64,000 nt of DNA from an uncultured Sphingopyxis sp. (GCF_900078365.1 NZ_LT598653.1:3977501-4041500); one strand, 5' to 3'. Numbered from the stretch's first letter, positions 32,373 to 41,548 are shown. Numbers and translations are program-made. The notes: generated by a model from the sequence alone, not told the origin.

Positions 32373-32894
32373 TTACTCGGCGGACGGTCGGGCGTCCGCG
32401 GCTGGGGTCTTTTCGCCCAAGAGCAGCGCGCGCGCAACCAGCAAAAGCACGCCGAGCGTGATGCACGCATCGGCGACGTTGAAGATCATGAAGGGGCGGA
32501 AATCGCCGAAATGCAGGTCGGCGAAATCGACGACATAGCCGAAACGCACGCGGTCGACGATATTGCCGAGCGCGCCGCCGAGGATCATCGCGAGCGCGAT
32601 CACGTCGCCCTTCGCCTGTTCGCGCGTCATCCAGAAGGCGACCGCGGCGGCGACGATCCCGGTGACCGCGACGAGCGTCCAGCGCGTCGTGTCGGTGCAG
32701 CTCGCGAACATCGACAGCGAAATGCCGCAATTCTCCGCCCAGGTCAGGTTGAAGAAGCTCGTGATCTCGATCTGCCCCTTGGGCTCGAGCGACAGGGGGA
32801 CGGTGACGACCCATTTGACGATCTGGTCGAGGATGAAGGCGGCGGCCGCGAAAATCAGGCCGAAGCGCAGATAGGGGGAACGGGCGCTGGTCAT
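32373..32894 (-). CDS. lspA: Lipoprotein signal peptidase
   Basis: The 173-residue membrane enzyme has the two catalytic aspartates of LspA, Asp123 in GYVVDF and Asp142 in FNVADACI, which match Asp124 and Asp143 of the Pseudomonas enzyme. It removes the signal peptide of diacylated prolipoproteins at the inner membrane. Four hydrophobic segments are visible. The start overlaps the ileS stop by ATGA, the common ileS-lspA arrangement. Confidence 0.97.
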   Translation of the reverse strand: MTSARSPYLRFGLIFAAAAFILDQIVKWVVTVPLSLEPKGQIEITSFFNLTWAENCGISLSMFASCTDTTRWTLVAVTGIVAAAVAFWMTREQAKGDVIALAMILGGALGNIVDRVRFGYVVDFADLHFGDFRPFMIFNVADACITLGVLLLVARALLLGEKTPAADARPSAE

Positions 32895-35800
32895 GCCGAG
32901 GTCAATAGCGCGTCGCAGCGATTGCACAAGCTGCCGTCGGTCTCGACCTCGGGCAGGTGGCGCCAGCAGCGGCCGCATTTGTGGTTCTGGGTCGGGGTCA
33001 CGTCCACCATTGTGATGTCGGCAACTGTATCGTCGGTGAACCCCGTCGTGCTTGCCGCCGATACGATGAGCAGTTCGGCGAGCTCTTCGGCCCCCACGTC
33101 GGCGAGAATGTTCGCCAACGCCGCGTCCTTGGTGCGAACCGAAACTTCGGCTTCCAGCGAGGAGCGAACCGTCTTCTCACGGCGATAGGGTTCGATCGCT
33201 TCGGTGACTTGCGAACGGACTTCGCGCAGACGATCCCAACGCTTCACCAACTCGTCATTCCCGCGGACGCGGGAACCCAGTGTGGGATCAGCCGACGCAC
33301 GCTCTGGGTCCCCGCTTTCGCGGGGATGACGAAGGTTGGTGAGCGGGGGGAGGTTGGGCCATTCGAGGAGGTGGACGCTGCCGGCTTCCGGATAGCGCGT
33401 GCCCCACACTTCCTCGCTGGTGAACACCAGCACCGGCGCCGCGTAGCGGACGAGCGCGTGGAACAGCACATCGAGCACGCTGCGGTATGCGCGGCGCGTG
33501 TCGGTGCCGAGCGGGGCGGCGGGGCCGAGGTCGCAGTAGAGGACGTCCTTGCGGATGTCGAAATAGAAGGCCGACAGATCCTCGTTGCAGAAATCGGCGA
33601 GCAGGCGGGTGTATGTGTTGTAGTCGAAATCATCGACCGCCTGCGCCATCTTCGCGTCGAGATCGGCGAGCAGCGAGAGCATATAGCGTTCGAGCTCGGG
33701 CATCGCCGCGACGTCGGTGACGCGTTCTTCCTCCGTAAACCCGTCGAGCGCGCCGAGCAGGTAGCGGAAGGTGTTGCGCAGCTTGCGATACTGGTCGGCG
33801 ACCCCGGTCAGGATTTCCTTGCCGATGCGGTGATCCTCGGTGAAATCGACTGACAGCGCCCAGAGACGCAGGATGTCGGCGCCATAATCGCGCATCAGGT
33901 CGATCGGGCTGATCGTGTTGCCGAGCGACTTCGACATTTTGAAGCCCTTGGCGTCCATCGTGAAGCCGTGCGTCAGCACCGCCTTGTACGGCGCCTGTCC
34001 GCGCGTCCCGCACGACTCGAGCAGCGACGACTGGAACCAGCCGCGATGCTGGTCGCTGCCTTCGAGATAGAGGTCGGCGCTGTGCGTCGAGCCGTCGTGG
34101 CGGATCAGCGCGGGCCATTTGCCACTTTCGAGCACGAAGGCGTGGGTGCAGCCCGAATCGAACCAGACGTCGAGAATGTCGGTGATGCGCTCGTAGTCGG
34201 CTGCGTCGTACTGATCGCCGAGATAGTCCTGCGCGCGCGCGTCGCTCCACGCATCGACGCCGCCCTTGCGCACCGCGGCGACGATGCGGTCGTTGACGAC
34301 CGGGTCGTTGAGATAGTGGCCGGTCTTGCGGTCGACGAAGAGCGTGATCGGCACACCCCATGCGCGCTGGCGACTCAGCACCCAGTCGGGACGCCCCTCG
34401 ACCATCGATCCGATGCGGTTGCGGCCCTTGGCGGGGACGAAGCGCGTGTCGTCGATCGCCTGCATCGCCGCCTGCCGCAAGGTCGGGGCGTCGCAAAGAT
34501 CCTCTTCATGCGGGTTGAGCGCGCCGCCCTCATTCTCCCAGCGCTTCTCGCGCGGGGTCTTGGGCTCGATATGCGTCATCACCTTGTCCATCGGCACGAA
34601 CCATTGCGGCGTGCAGCGGAAGATGACCTTGGCTTTCGAGCGCCAGCTATGCGGATAGCTGTGCTGGTAATCGGCCGACGCGGCGAGCAATGCGCCCGCT
34701 TCGCGCAGGTCCGAGCAGATCGGGCCGTCGGGCGCGTTGAACTTGGGGTTGATGACGCTGCCCTGACCGCCGAGCCAGGCCCAGTCGGCGCGATATTTGC
34801 CGTCGCCCTCGACCGCGAACACGGGGTCGAGCCCGTTCGCCTTGCAGAGGTCGAAGTCGTCCTCGCCATGGTCGGGCGACATATGGACGAGCCCGGTGCC
34901 GCTGTCGGTGGTGACGAAATCGCCCGCGAGGAACGGGCGCGGGCGCGCGAAGAAGCCGCCGAGCGCGTGCATCGGGTGACGGGCGATGGTGCCGGCGAGG
35001 TCGGAGCCTTTGATCGTCTGCTGATTTTTCCGCTCAACGTCCCAATATGTGTCGAGATTAGAGCTGGATATGCCTGCGGTTCGTACTCTCGCCGTAAAGG
35101 CTTCCACAAGCGGAACGGCAACCAGACACTTCATGCTCGAAAGTGGCCAGCCCTTTTCGCTATTGCGACACTGTAGCTTAACAAGCTCATACTCCACCGC
35201 CGGCCCATAGGCCAAAGCCTGGTTGACCGGGATCGTCCACGGCGTGGTCGTCCAGATCACCGCATGCGCGCCGACTAGCTCGGCAATCGGACTCTCGACG
35301 ATCTTGAATGCCACGTCGATCTGGGTCGAGACGATATCCTCATATTCGACCTCGGCCTCGGCGAGCGCGGTCTTTTCGACCGGCGACCACATCACCGGCT
35401 TGGCGCCGCGATAGAGCATGTCGTTGGCGGCGAATTTGAGCAGTTCGCGCACGATCGTGGCCTCGGCCGCATAATCCATCGTGAGGTAGGGATGGTCCCA
35501 GTCGCCGCCGATGCCGAGGCGCTTCAGCTGCTCCCTTTGGGTGTCGACCCAATGCTGCGCATAGGCGCGGCATTCGGCCCGGAATTCCTCGACCGGAACC
35601 TCGTCCTTGTTGAGCTTTTTCTTGCGATATTGCTCCTCGACCTTCCACTCGATGGGGAGGCCGTGGCAGTCCCAGCCGGGCACATAAGGAGCATCCTTGC
35701 CCTTCAGCGTCTGGGTGCGGACGACCATGTCCTTCAGGATATGGTTGAGCGCATGGCCGATGTGCATGTCGCCATTGGCGTAGGGCGGGCCGTCGTGGAG

Positions 35801-35968
35801 GATGAATTGGTCACGGCCCTTGCGGCTTTCGCGAATCTGCCCCTCGAGATCGCCTTCGAGCCATTTGGCGAGAATCAGCGGCTCCTTCTGCGGCAGGCCG
35901 GCCTTCATCGGGAAGTCGGTCTTGGGCAGGAAGACGGTGTCGCGATAGTCTGGTGCGCTGTCGGTCAT
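32891..35968 (-). CDS. ileS: Isoleucine--tRNA ligase, with an inserted palindrome-encoded peptide
   Basis: The 1,025-residue class I synthetase has the HIGH motif in ANGDMHIGHALNHILKD, the WWL-editing CP1 domain with VIWTTTPWTIP, the KMSKS loop GFKMSKSLGN, and the C-terminal zinc region CGRCWRHLPEV/LCNRCDALL. It charges tRNA-Ile. Two anomalies are visible. First, a palindromic element at 33251-33332 adds about 27 residues between the anticodon domain and the linker (roughly residues 879-906). Second, a lower-GC patch at about 35030-35190 in the editing domain encodes extra sequence. Both keep the frame. The start is the ATG at 35968. Confidence 0.96.
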   Translation of the reverse strand: MTDSAPDYRDTVFLPKTDFPMKAGLPQKEPLILAKWLEGDLEGQIRESRKGRDQFILHDGPPYANGDMHIGHALNHILKDMVVRTQTLKGKDAPYVPGWDCHGLPIEWKVEEQYRKKKLNKDEVPVEEFRAECRAYAQHWVDTQREQLKRLGIGGDWDHPYLTMDYAAEATIVRELLKFAANDMLYRGAKPVMWSPVEKTALAEAEVEYEDIVSTQIDVAFKIVESPIAELVGAHAVIWTTTPWTIPVNQALAYGPAVEYELVKLQCRNSEKGWPLSSMKCLVAVPLVEAFTARVRTAGISSSNLDTYWDVERKNQQTIKGSDLAGTIARHPMHALGGFFARPRPFLAGDFVTTDSGTGLVHMSPDHGEDDFDLCKANGLDPVFAVEGDGKYRADWAWLGGQGSVINPKFNAPDGPICSDLREAGALLAASADYQHSYPHSWRSKAKVIFRCTPQWFVPMDKVMTHIEPKTPREKRWENEGGALNPHEEDLCDAPTLRQAAMQAIDDTRFVPAKGRNRIGSMVEGRPDWVLSRQRAWGVPITLFVDRKTGHYLNDPVVNDRIVAAVRKGGVDAWSDARAQDYLGDQYDAADYERITDILDVWFDSGCTHAFVLESGKWPALIRHDGSTHSADLYLEGSDQHRGWFQSSLLESCGTRGQAPYKAVLTHGFTMDAKGFKMSKSLGNTISPIDLMRDYGADILRLWALSVDFTEDHRIGKEILTGVADQYRKLRNTFRYLLGALDGFTEEERVTDVAAMPELERYMLSLLADLDAKMAQAVDDFDYNTYTRLLADFCNEDLSAFYFDIRKDVLYCDLGPAAPLGTDTRRAYRSVLDVLFHALVRYAAPVLVFTSEEVWGTRYPEAGSVHLLEWPNLPPLTNLRHPRESGDPERASADPTLGSRVRGNDELVKRWDRLREVRSQVTEAIEPYRREKTVRSSLEAEVSVRTKDAALANILADVGAEELAELLIVSAASTTGFTDDTVADITMVDVTPTQNHKCGRCWRHLPEVETDGSLCNRCDALLTSA
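33251..33332. repeat. Palindromic element inserted in frame inside ileS
   Basis: Arms GTCATTCCCGCGGACGCGGG and its complement (GGGTCCCCGCTTTCGCGGGG with ATGAC) are the same family as the intergenic palindrome at 8441. The flanks CACCAA/TTGGTG extend the inverted repeat. On the ileS strand it reads NLRHPRESGDP...SRVRGNDE. Other IleRS proteins lack this stretch between the EWPNLPPL-like end and the WDRLREVRSQV segment. Confidence 0.9.
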
Positions 35969-36032
35969 GGTCGCGGCGCTTAGCGCAGATTTGCGGCAGC
36001 GCAAAGAATTTGGGAGCAGGAGATACCCACCT

Positions 36033-36103
36033 CGTCACCCCGGACTTGATCCGGGGTCCAGCGACGTTGACGAGCGGGACCCCGGATCAAGTCCGGGGTG
36101 ACG
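36033..36103. repeat. Palindrome with perfect 27-bp arms between ribF and ileS
   Basis: Arms 36033-36059 and 36077-36103 are perfect complements (CGTCACCCCGGACTTGATCC type). It lies in the gap of 141 bases between ribF and ileS, inside a minus-strand operon. It might shape the mRNA, or separate the two genes. Confidence 0.92.
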
Positions 36104-36109
36104 AAGATG

Positions 36110-37039
36110 TCAGATGTCGGCCAATAGCCTGCGCGCCTCGTCGCAGTCGGCCGCGATCTGCGCCATCAGGGCGTCCATGCTGTCGAACTTCGCTTCCGCG
36201 CGGAGGAAGGCGTGGAAGGCGACGTCGATTAGCTGGCCGTAGAGATCGCCCTCGAAGTCGAAGAAATGCGGTTCGAGCAGCTCTTTCGGCGGGTCGAAGC
36301 TGGGGCGGATGCCGAGGTTGGCGGCGCCCTTCAGGATGCGGCCGTCGGGCAGCTTTCCGGTGACGGCGTAGATGCCGTAGCGCGGGCGGAGATATTGGCC
36401 CATTTCGAGGTTCGCGGTCGGAAAGCCGAGGAGGCGGCCGTTCTTGTCGCCGTGCTGGACCCGCCCGCGCACGGTGAAAGGCCGCGTGAGGAGGCGCGTC
36501 GCGGTGGCGCAATCGCCCGCTTGCAGCGCCTCGCGGATGCGGCTCGACGAGATGACTTCCGCGGCATCGTCGACGGGGGCGACCATCTCGGTGAAGAAGC
36601 CGAGGCGCCGCGCATGGTCGGCGAGCGTCACGACATCGCCGCCGCGGCCCTTGCCGAAGACGAAGTCGGCGCCGGTGACGACCCCCGCGGCGCCGTAGCG
36701 ATCGAGCAGGAGCGCGGTGATGAAATCTTCCGCCGTCGTGCCCGCGAGCGCCGCGTCGAAGGGGAGGACGAGCATCGCGTCGGCGCCCGCTTCGGCAAAG
36801 AGTTCCTGCCGCTGATCGAGCGTGGTGAGGCGGAAGGGCGGGACGTCGGGCTTGAAGAAGCGCACCGGATGCGGATCGAAGGTCGCGACGATCGCGGGCA
36901 ATCCCTCGTCCTTCGCATGATGGACCGCGCGGCCGACGACCGCCTGATGCCCGGCGTGAAAGCCGTCGAAATTGCCGAGCGCGATCACCCCGCCGCGCAA
37001 GCGCCCTTCGATGCGGTCGTGGCCGTCGAGGCGGATCAT
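36110..37039 (-). CDS. ribF: Bifunctional riboflavin kinase / FAD synthetase
   Basis: The 309-residue enzyme phosphorylates riboflavin to FMN and then adenylylates it to FAD. The N-terminal nucleotidyltransferase has GNFDGFHAGHQAVVGRA (H-x-G-H at about 33-36) and the SSRIREAL motif. The C-terminal kinase domain has LLGFPTANLEMG and YGIYAVTGKLPDG. No FMN riboswitch is seen. The start overlaps the dipeptidase stop by ATGA. Confidence 0.96.
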   Translation of the reverse strand: MIRLDGHDRIEGRLRGGVIALGNFDGFHAGHQAVVGRAVHHAKDEGLPAIVATFDPHPVRFFKPDVPPFRLTTLDQRQELFAEAGADAMLVLPFDAALAGTTAEDFITALLLDRYGAAGVVTGADFVFGKGRGGDVVTLADHARRLGFFTEMVAPVDDAAEVISSSRIREALQAGDCATATRLLTRPFTVRGRVQHGDKNGRLLGFPTANLEMGQYLRPRYGIYAVTGKLPDGRILKGAANLGIRPSFDPPKELLEPHFFDFEGDLYGQLIDVAFHAFLRAEAKFDSMDALMAQIAADCDEARRLLADI

Positions 37040-38229
37040 GGCGCCGAAATCGAGGGCGGCGGCGTCAGCGGGACGAGCCCCGCCTTGAGCACGCGGATCG
37101 CGTTGCCGCCCATGACGGCGCGGATTTCGTCGTCGGAAAAGCCCGCGTCGATCAATGCCTGCGTGACCTGCACGAGCTTCGACGTGTCGAAGCGCACGGT
37201 GGTGGCACCGTCATAGTCGCTGCCGAGCGCCACATGCCGGACCCCGACGAGGTCGCGGACATGTTTCATCGCCTTCGCGATGCTCGCGGGCGAGGTATCG
37301 CAGACGGCGGCATCCCAATAGCCGATGCCGATCAGCCCGCCGGTCGCGGCGACGCCGCGAATTTGCTCGTCGGAAAGGTTGCGGTTGACCTTGCACGTCG
37401 CCTGCACCCCGCCGTGGCTGGAGACGACGGGGCGGCGGGCGATCTTGAGGATGTCGGCGACGCAGGCGGCCGAGCAATGCGCGATGTCGACGATCATGCC
37501 CTTCGCCTCCATCTCGGAGACGACCTGCCGCCCGAGCGGGGTGAGGCCGCCCTTTTTGAGCCCGTGCATCGATCCCGCGAGGTCGTTGTCGAAGAAATGG
37601 GTGAGCCCCGCCATGCGGAAGCCCGCGGCATAGAGCTTGTCGAGGTTGGCGAGCTTGCCTTCGAGGCCATGCAGCCCTTCGATGCTGAGCATCGCGCCGA
37701 CGGGCGCCGCCTTGCCCCGGCGCGCGGCGAGCAATGTGTCGATGTCCCCGGGCGCCGCGACCGCGCGCAGCTTGCCGGCCGAACTGGCGACGGCGCGGTG
37801 CAGCTTTTCGGCGTGCCAGAGCGAGCGTTCGAGCAGCGAGTTCCACGTCCGCACCGGCTGGAGCTGCGCGATCACGAGGCCGGTGATATTGTCGGTGTCG
37901 CCGCTGTTCGCGTCGTAATTTTGCCCCTTGGGCGACTTGGTCGTGCTGGCGAGCACTTGCAACGCGACATGGCCGTCCTCGAGCCGCGGGAGGTCCATAT
38001 GACCGCGATCGGCGCGGTCGAGGATGCTGCGTTTCCAGAGCAGGGTGTCGCTGTGCAGATCGACGATCGTCAGCGTCTTGTGGAGCGCCTCGGCGCGCGC
38101 CGAGACCTTGGGTAGCGGCTTGCCGTCGATCTTGTTGAGGTCGTTCTCGATCATCGCCGGGGCGAGCGCGAAGAAAGCGCCCGCGGCGAGCGCGACGATG
38201 ATCAGGATACTCAGGATCCAGCGGCGCAT
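37036..38229 (-). CDS. Membrane dipeptidase (peptidase M19)
   Basis: The 397-residue product begins with one uncleaved or signal-like hydrophobic segment (about 4-26). The catalytic domain has the metal-binding HSD motif in VDLHSDTLLW, EGLHGLEGKLANL, LTHFFDN, IVDIAHCS and VVSSHGG, which matches the M19 family. These enzymes cut dipeptides and D-amino-acid peptides and are often renal-dipeptidase-like in alphaproteobacteria. It is tightly packed between folA (4-base gap) and ribF (overlap). Confidence 0.94.
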   Translation of the reverse strand: MRRWILSILIIVALAAGAFFALAPAMIENDLNKIDGKPLPKVSARAEALHKTLTIVDLHSDTLLWKRSILDRADRGHMDLPRLEDGHVALQVLASTTKSPKGQNYDANSGDTDNITGLVIAQLQPVRTWNSLLERSLWHAEKLHRAVASSAGKLRAVAAPGDIDTLLAARRGKAAPVGAMLSIEGLHGLEGKLANLDKLYAAGFRMAGLTHFFDNDLAGSMHGLKKGGLTPLGRQVVSEMEAKGMIVDIAHCSAACVADILKIARRPVVSSHGGVQATCKVNRNLSDEQIRGVAATGGLIGIGYWDAAVCDTSPASIAKAMKHVRDLVGVRHVALGSDYDGATTVRFDTSKLVQVTQALIDAGFSDDEIRAVMGGNAIRVLKAGLVPLTPPPSISAP

Positions 38230-38233
38230 CAGC

Positions 38234-38725
38234 CTATTTCCTTGTCAGCGTGACGAAGCTGTAGGCCGGGCGGCCGGCCTCGTCGGCGGGATGGTCCTCG
38301 CGCGCGACCTCGCGCCATTCGGCGGCGGCGGGATAGTCGATCGCCGCGTCGCCCGCAGGTTCGAGCGCGACTTCGGTGAGCTCGATGCGGTCGGCGATGG
38401 GGAGGAACAGGCGGTAGATTTCGGCGCCGCCGATCACCATCACGTGCGGCGCGTTGGCGAGGCGCAGCGCCTCCTCGACCGTCGCCACCGGCTCGGCGCC
38501 CTCGTCCTGCCAGTCGGGATCGCGCGTCAGCACGATGTGGCGGCGGCCTTCGAGGATCGCGGGCAGGCTGTCGAAGGTCTTGCGCCCCATGATCATCGGG
38601 CGGCCCATGGTGAGCTGCTTGAAGCGGCGGAGGTCGGCGGGGAGGTGCCACGCCATCTTGCCGCCGGCGCCGATCACGCCATTGGCCGCACGCGCGAGGA
38701 TCAGCGTGATTTCAGGACGATTCAT
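38234..38725 (-). CDS. folA: Dihydrofolate reductase
   Basis: The 163-residue enzyme reduces dihydrofolate with NADPH. It has ANGVIGAGGKMAWHLPADL with the catalytic Asp31, the cofactor segments MGRKTFDSLP and VMVIGGAEIYRLFLP, and the usual size. The start at 38725 overlaps the purK stop (ATGA). It belongs to the purE-purK-folA run, which joins purine and folate metabolism. Confidence 0.97.
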   Translation of the reverse strand: MNRPEITLILARAANGVIGAGGKMAWHLPADLRRFKQLTMGRPMIMGRKTFDSLPAILEGRRHIVLTRDPDWQDEGAEPVATVEEALRLANAPHVMVIGGAEIYRLFLPIADRIELTEVALEPAGDAAIDYPAAAEWREVAREDHPADEAGRPAYSFVTLTRK

Positions 38726-39795
38726 GCGGGGGAGGCTCCGGCCCAGGTCGCGTGACCGAGCTTGCGCCCCTCGCGCACCTCGGTCTTGCTGTAGTGATGG
38801 ACGTGGCAATTTTCGTCGGCGAGCAGCGCGGGGACGTCGGCGATGCCGGCGCCGATCAGGTTGCGCATCGTGACGGGCAGCGGCCCGCAAGCGGTGCTGC
38901 CGAGCGGCAGGCCCGCGACCGCGCGGATATGATTTTCGAACTGGCTGGTCGCCGCGCCCTCGATCGTCCAGTGGCCGCTGTTGTGAACGCGCGGCGCCAT
39001 CTCGTTGAACACCGGACCATTATCCGTCGCAAAAAATTCGCCGGTGAGGACGCCGGCATAGTCGAGCTCGGCGGCGATCTTCGCCATCAGCGCGCGCGCT
39101 TCGTCCTGCTGGTCGGTGACGATCTGCGGCGGCGGCAGGCTGGAGGTCGCGAGAATGCCGCCCTCGTGGACATTGACCGGCGAATCCCAGAAGCGGACCT
39201 CGCCGTCGATGCCGCGCACGAGGATCACCGAAAATTCGTGGGCGAAGGTCACGAAGCCTTCGAGCACTGCCGCGTGGCGGCCGATCGCATCCCATGCCGC
39301 ATCGGCGTCGGCGGGCGAGGCGAGCCGCGCCTGCCCCTTGCCGTCATAACCCATGCGCACCGTTTTGAGGATCGCGGGGGCGCCCATCTGCTCGATCGCG
39401 ACATCGAGCGCGGCGCGGTCGGACACCGCGGCGAAGGGGGCGGGGCGGCCGCCGAGCCCGGCGACGAAAGTCTTTTCGGCGAGCCGGTCCTGCGCAATCT
39501 CGAGCCCCGCCGCGCCAGGGCGCACCGCGACATGGCCCGACAGGAAGCGCACCGTGTCGACCGGCACATTTTCGAATTCATAGGTCACGACGTCGCAGGC
39601 CGCGGCGAAGGCGGCGAGGCGCGGTTCGTCGTCCCACGCCGCCTGGCTGTGGTGCGCGGTGACCTCGGCCGCGACGCTTTCGGCGTCGGGGGCGTAGATA
39701 TGGACCTTGTAACCGAGCTGCGCGGCAGCGAGGCCGAGCATGCGGCCGAGCTGGCCGCCGCCCAATATGCCGATCGTCGAACCGGGAGGGAGCAA
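38722..39795 (-). CDS. purK: 5-(carboxyamino)imidazole ribonucleotide synthase
   Basis: The 357-residue ATP-grasp enzyme carboxylates AIR to N5-CAIR. It begins GSTIGILGGGQLGRMLGLAA and has the ATP-grasp loop KTVRMGYDGKGQ and EFFATDNGPVFNEMAPRVHNS. No ATG is available at the correct N-terminus; a TTG at 39795, preceded by GAAGG, is my choice, with an alternative GTG at 39855. It lies 5 bases after purE. Confidence 0.95.
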   Translation of the reverse strand: MLPPGSTIGILGGGQLGRMLGLAAAQLGYKVHIYAPDAESVAAEVTAHHSQAAWDDEPRLAAFAAACDVVTYEFENVPVDTVRFLSGHVAVRPGAAGLEIAQDRLAEKTFVAGLGGRPAPFAAVSDRAALDVAIEQMGAPAILKTVRMGYDGKGQARLASPADADAAWDAIGRHAAVLEGFVTFAHEFSVILVRGIDGEVRFWDSPVNVHEGGILATSSLPPPQIVTDQQDEARALMAKIAAELDYAGVLTGEFFATDNGPVFNEMAPRVHNSGHWTIEGAATSQFENHIRAVAGLPLGSTACGPLPVTMRNLIGAGIADVPALLADENCHVHHYSKTEVREGRKLGHATWAGASPA

Positions 39796-39800
39796 GAAGG

Positions 39801-40298
39801 TCAGCCTTCGCGAACGGGAACGGGGGCGACGCTGTTCGTCTGCGTCTCGCGCCACGCCATGAGCTTGTCGGCGAGGACCGCGTCCTCGTTCGCGAGCAGC
39901 GCCGCGGCGAAGAGGGCGGCGTTGGTCGCGCCCGCCCTGCCGATCGCGAAGGTCGCGACGGGAATGCCGCCGGGCATCTGGACGATCGAATAGAGGCTGT
40001 CGACGCCGGAGAGGGCGGCCGACTGGACGGGGACGCCGAGCACGGGGACGCGCGTCATCGAGGCGACCATGCCGGGCAGGTGCGCCGCGCCGCCGGCGCC
40101 CGCGATGATCGCCTTGAGCCCGCGCTCCGCCGCGCTCTTGGCATAGGCGACGAGGCGGTCGGGGGTGCGGTGCGCCGAGACGATCTGCACCTCGTGCGCG
40201 ATGCTGAATTCCTCGAGGATCTGGACCGCGTGCGCCATCGTCGGCCAGTCCGACTGGCTGCCCATGATGACACCGATCTGCGGCGCGCTGTCGCCCAT
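39801..40298 (-). CDS. purE: N5-CAIR mutase
   Basis: The 165-residue enzyme has IGVIMGSQSDWPTMAHA and SAHRTPDRLVAYA with the catalytic His, plus AGGAAHLPGMVASMTRVPV-type motifs. It shifts the carboxyl from N5-CAIR to CAIR. The start is the ATG at 40298 with AGGAGGG upstream. It is the first gene of the run that goes on to purK and folA. Confidence 0.97.
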   Translation of the reverse strand: MGDSAPQIGVIMGSQSDWPTMAHAVQILEEFSIAHEVQIVSAHRTPDRLVAYAKSAAERGLKAIIAGAGGAAHLPGMVASMTRVPVLGVPVQSAALSGVDSLYSIVQMPGGIPVATFAIGRAGATNAALFAAALLANEDAVLADKLMAWRETQTNSVAPVPVREG

Positions 40299-40488
40299 CA
40301 CCCTATCCCTCCTGCGGACGCCGATGAATCGCCGCCGCCCTCCCCCTAGCGACTGCTTGGCGCGCGGGCAACGTCGCGCAATTGATGTCTTCCGCGTTTA
40401 CCGATTGGTATCAAGTCGCGGCTAGGGTTGCCGCAACATATCCGCTGGCATCCGGCCGGCGGAGGGTAGGGCGCGCCGGGGACGAGGC

Positions 40489-41133
40489 ATGGATAGCATA
40501 GGGGGGGCACGAATCGCGGTCGACCAGTTCGCCGCCGTTTCCGTTGACTCCATCGAGGACCAGCTGCGGGAGATACGCCGGGAACGCGACGCCTTGCGCC
40601 GCGAGAACCGCGTATTGAAGATCGCCGTCGCCGAGCTGGAACGCGTGTCCGAGCGCGACACGCTGACCCCGCTGTTCAACCGCCGTTATTTCCTGACCGC
40701 GATCCACCACCGCATGGCACGGTTCGAGCGTCATGCCGAGCGCGCCGCGGTCGTGTTCGTCGATGTCAATCAGCTCAAATATATCAACGACAGCTTCGGC
40801 CATGCCGCGGGCGATTTCGCGCTGATGGAAATCGCCAAGCGGCTTGCGGGCTCGATCCGCGCGACCGACGTCGCGGCGCGTATCGGCGGCGACGAGTTCG
40901 GGCTGATCCTCGACCAGTCGAGCGAGGAGGGCGCGCGCGTGCAGGTGAAGCGGCTGGGCGACGTGCTGGCTGCGGCGCCCGCGCATTATGACGGGCACGA
41001 GATCGCCCTGTCGGCCTGTTTCGGGGTCGCGATGCTCCAGACGGGAATGAACGAATCGGACATATTGGCGGCCGCCGACCGCGATATGTATCGCAGCAAG
41101 CAGAGCCTCGGCGGGCTTCCCGGACACCGCTAA
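40489..41133 (+). CDS. Diguanylate cyclase, GGDEF with intact I-site
   Basis: The 214-residue protein has an N-terminal coiled coil (about 21-52, REIRRERDALRRENRVLK) and a GGDEF domain. GGDEF is at residues 133-137 and an RxxD allosteric site (RATD at 124-127) is five residues before it. It should make cyclic di-GMP and be inhibited by the product. No sensor domain or membrane segment is seen, so the signal may come from a partner through the coiled coil. The window also encodes a PilZ receptor at 57723. Confidence 0.93.
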   Translation: MDSIGGARIAVDQFAAVSVDSIEDQLREIRRERDALRRENRVLKIAVAELERVSERDTLTPLFNRRYFLTAIHHRMARFERHAERAAVVFVDVNQLKYINDSFGHAAGDFALMEIAKRLAGSIRATDVAARIGGDEFGLILDQSSEEGARVQVKRLGDVLAAAPAHYDGHEIALSACFGVAMLQTGMNESDILAAADRDMYRSKQSLGGLPGHR

Positions 41134-41186
41134 CCGCGCATTAACCAAAGAGGCGCATCGTCTCCGGCAGGAACAGGGGGTGGACG

Positions 41187-41516
41187 ATGCGAGACCAGAC
41201 CGACCCATATCTCGACGTGCAGAACCGGATCATCGGCCAGATCGGCGCGCTCGCCGAGGCGTTGCCGCGCTGTGCGTTCGCCGAGATCGTGCGGGGGATC
41301 GACGATATTCGCTGCCTCGCGCGCGACAATGGCTTTGCCGCGGTCGAGACGCTGGCGAGCCGGCTCGAATCGGCGGTGGCGGGCGGCGGCTACCGCGCCG
41401 CGATCCTGACCTATCTCGACGCGATGAGCGACGCGGTGCAGGCGCCGCGCGGGCCGATGCCGGCGGCCGCGCACGAGGCGTGGCTGGCGTCGGTGGCGAG
41501 CCGGCTCGGGCATTGA
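41187..41516 (+). CDS. Hypothetical protein, 109 residues, after the diguanylate cyclase
   Basis: A helical, soluble product with ALAEALPRCAFAEIVRGIDD and LASRLESAVAGGGYRAA, no Cys pair or membrane segment. The start is 53 bases after the diguanylate cyclase stop, on the same strand. The region has an HPT-like look (charged helices with a conserved length), but no His phosphorylation site can be seen. I do not assign a function. Confidence 0.6.
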   Translation: MRDQTDPYLDVQNRIIGQIGALAEALPRCAFAEIVRGIDDIRCLARDNGFAAVETLASRLESAVAGGGYRAAILTYLDAMSDAVQAPRGPMPAAAHEAWLASVASRLGH

Positions 41517-41548
41517 CCTGGGCGAGCTAAGCCTTCAGGTCCGGCATC

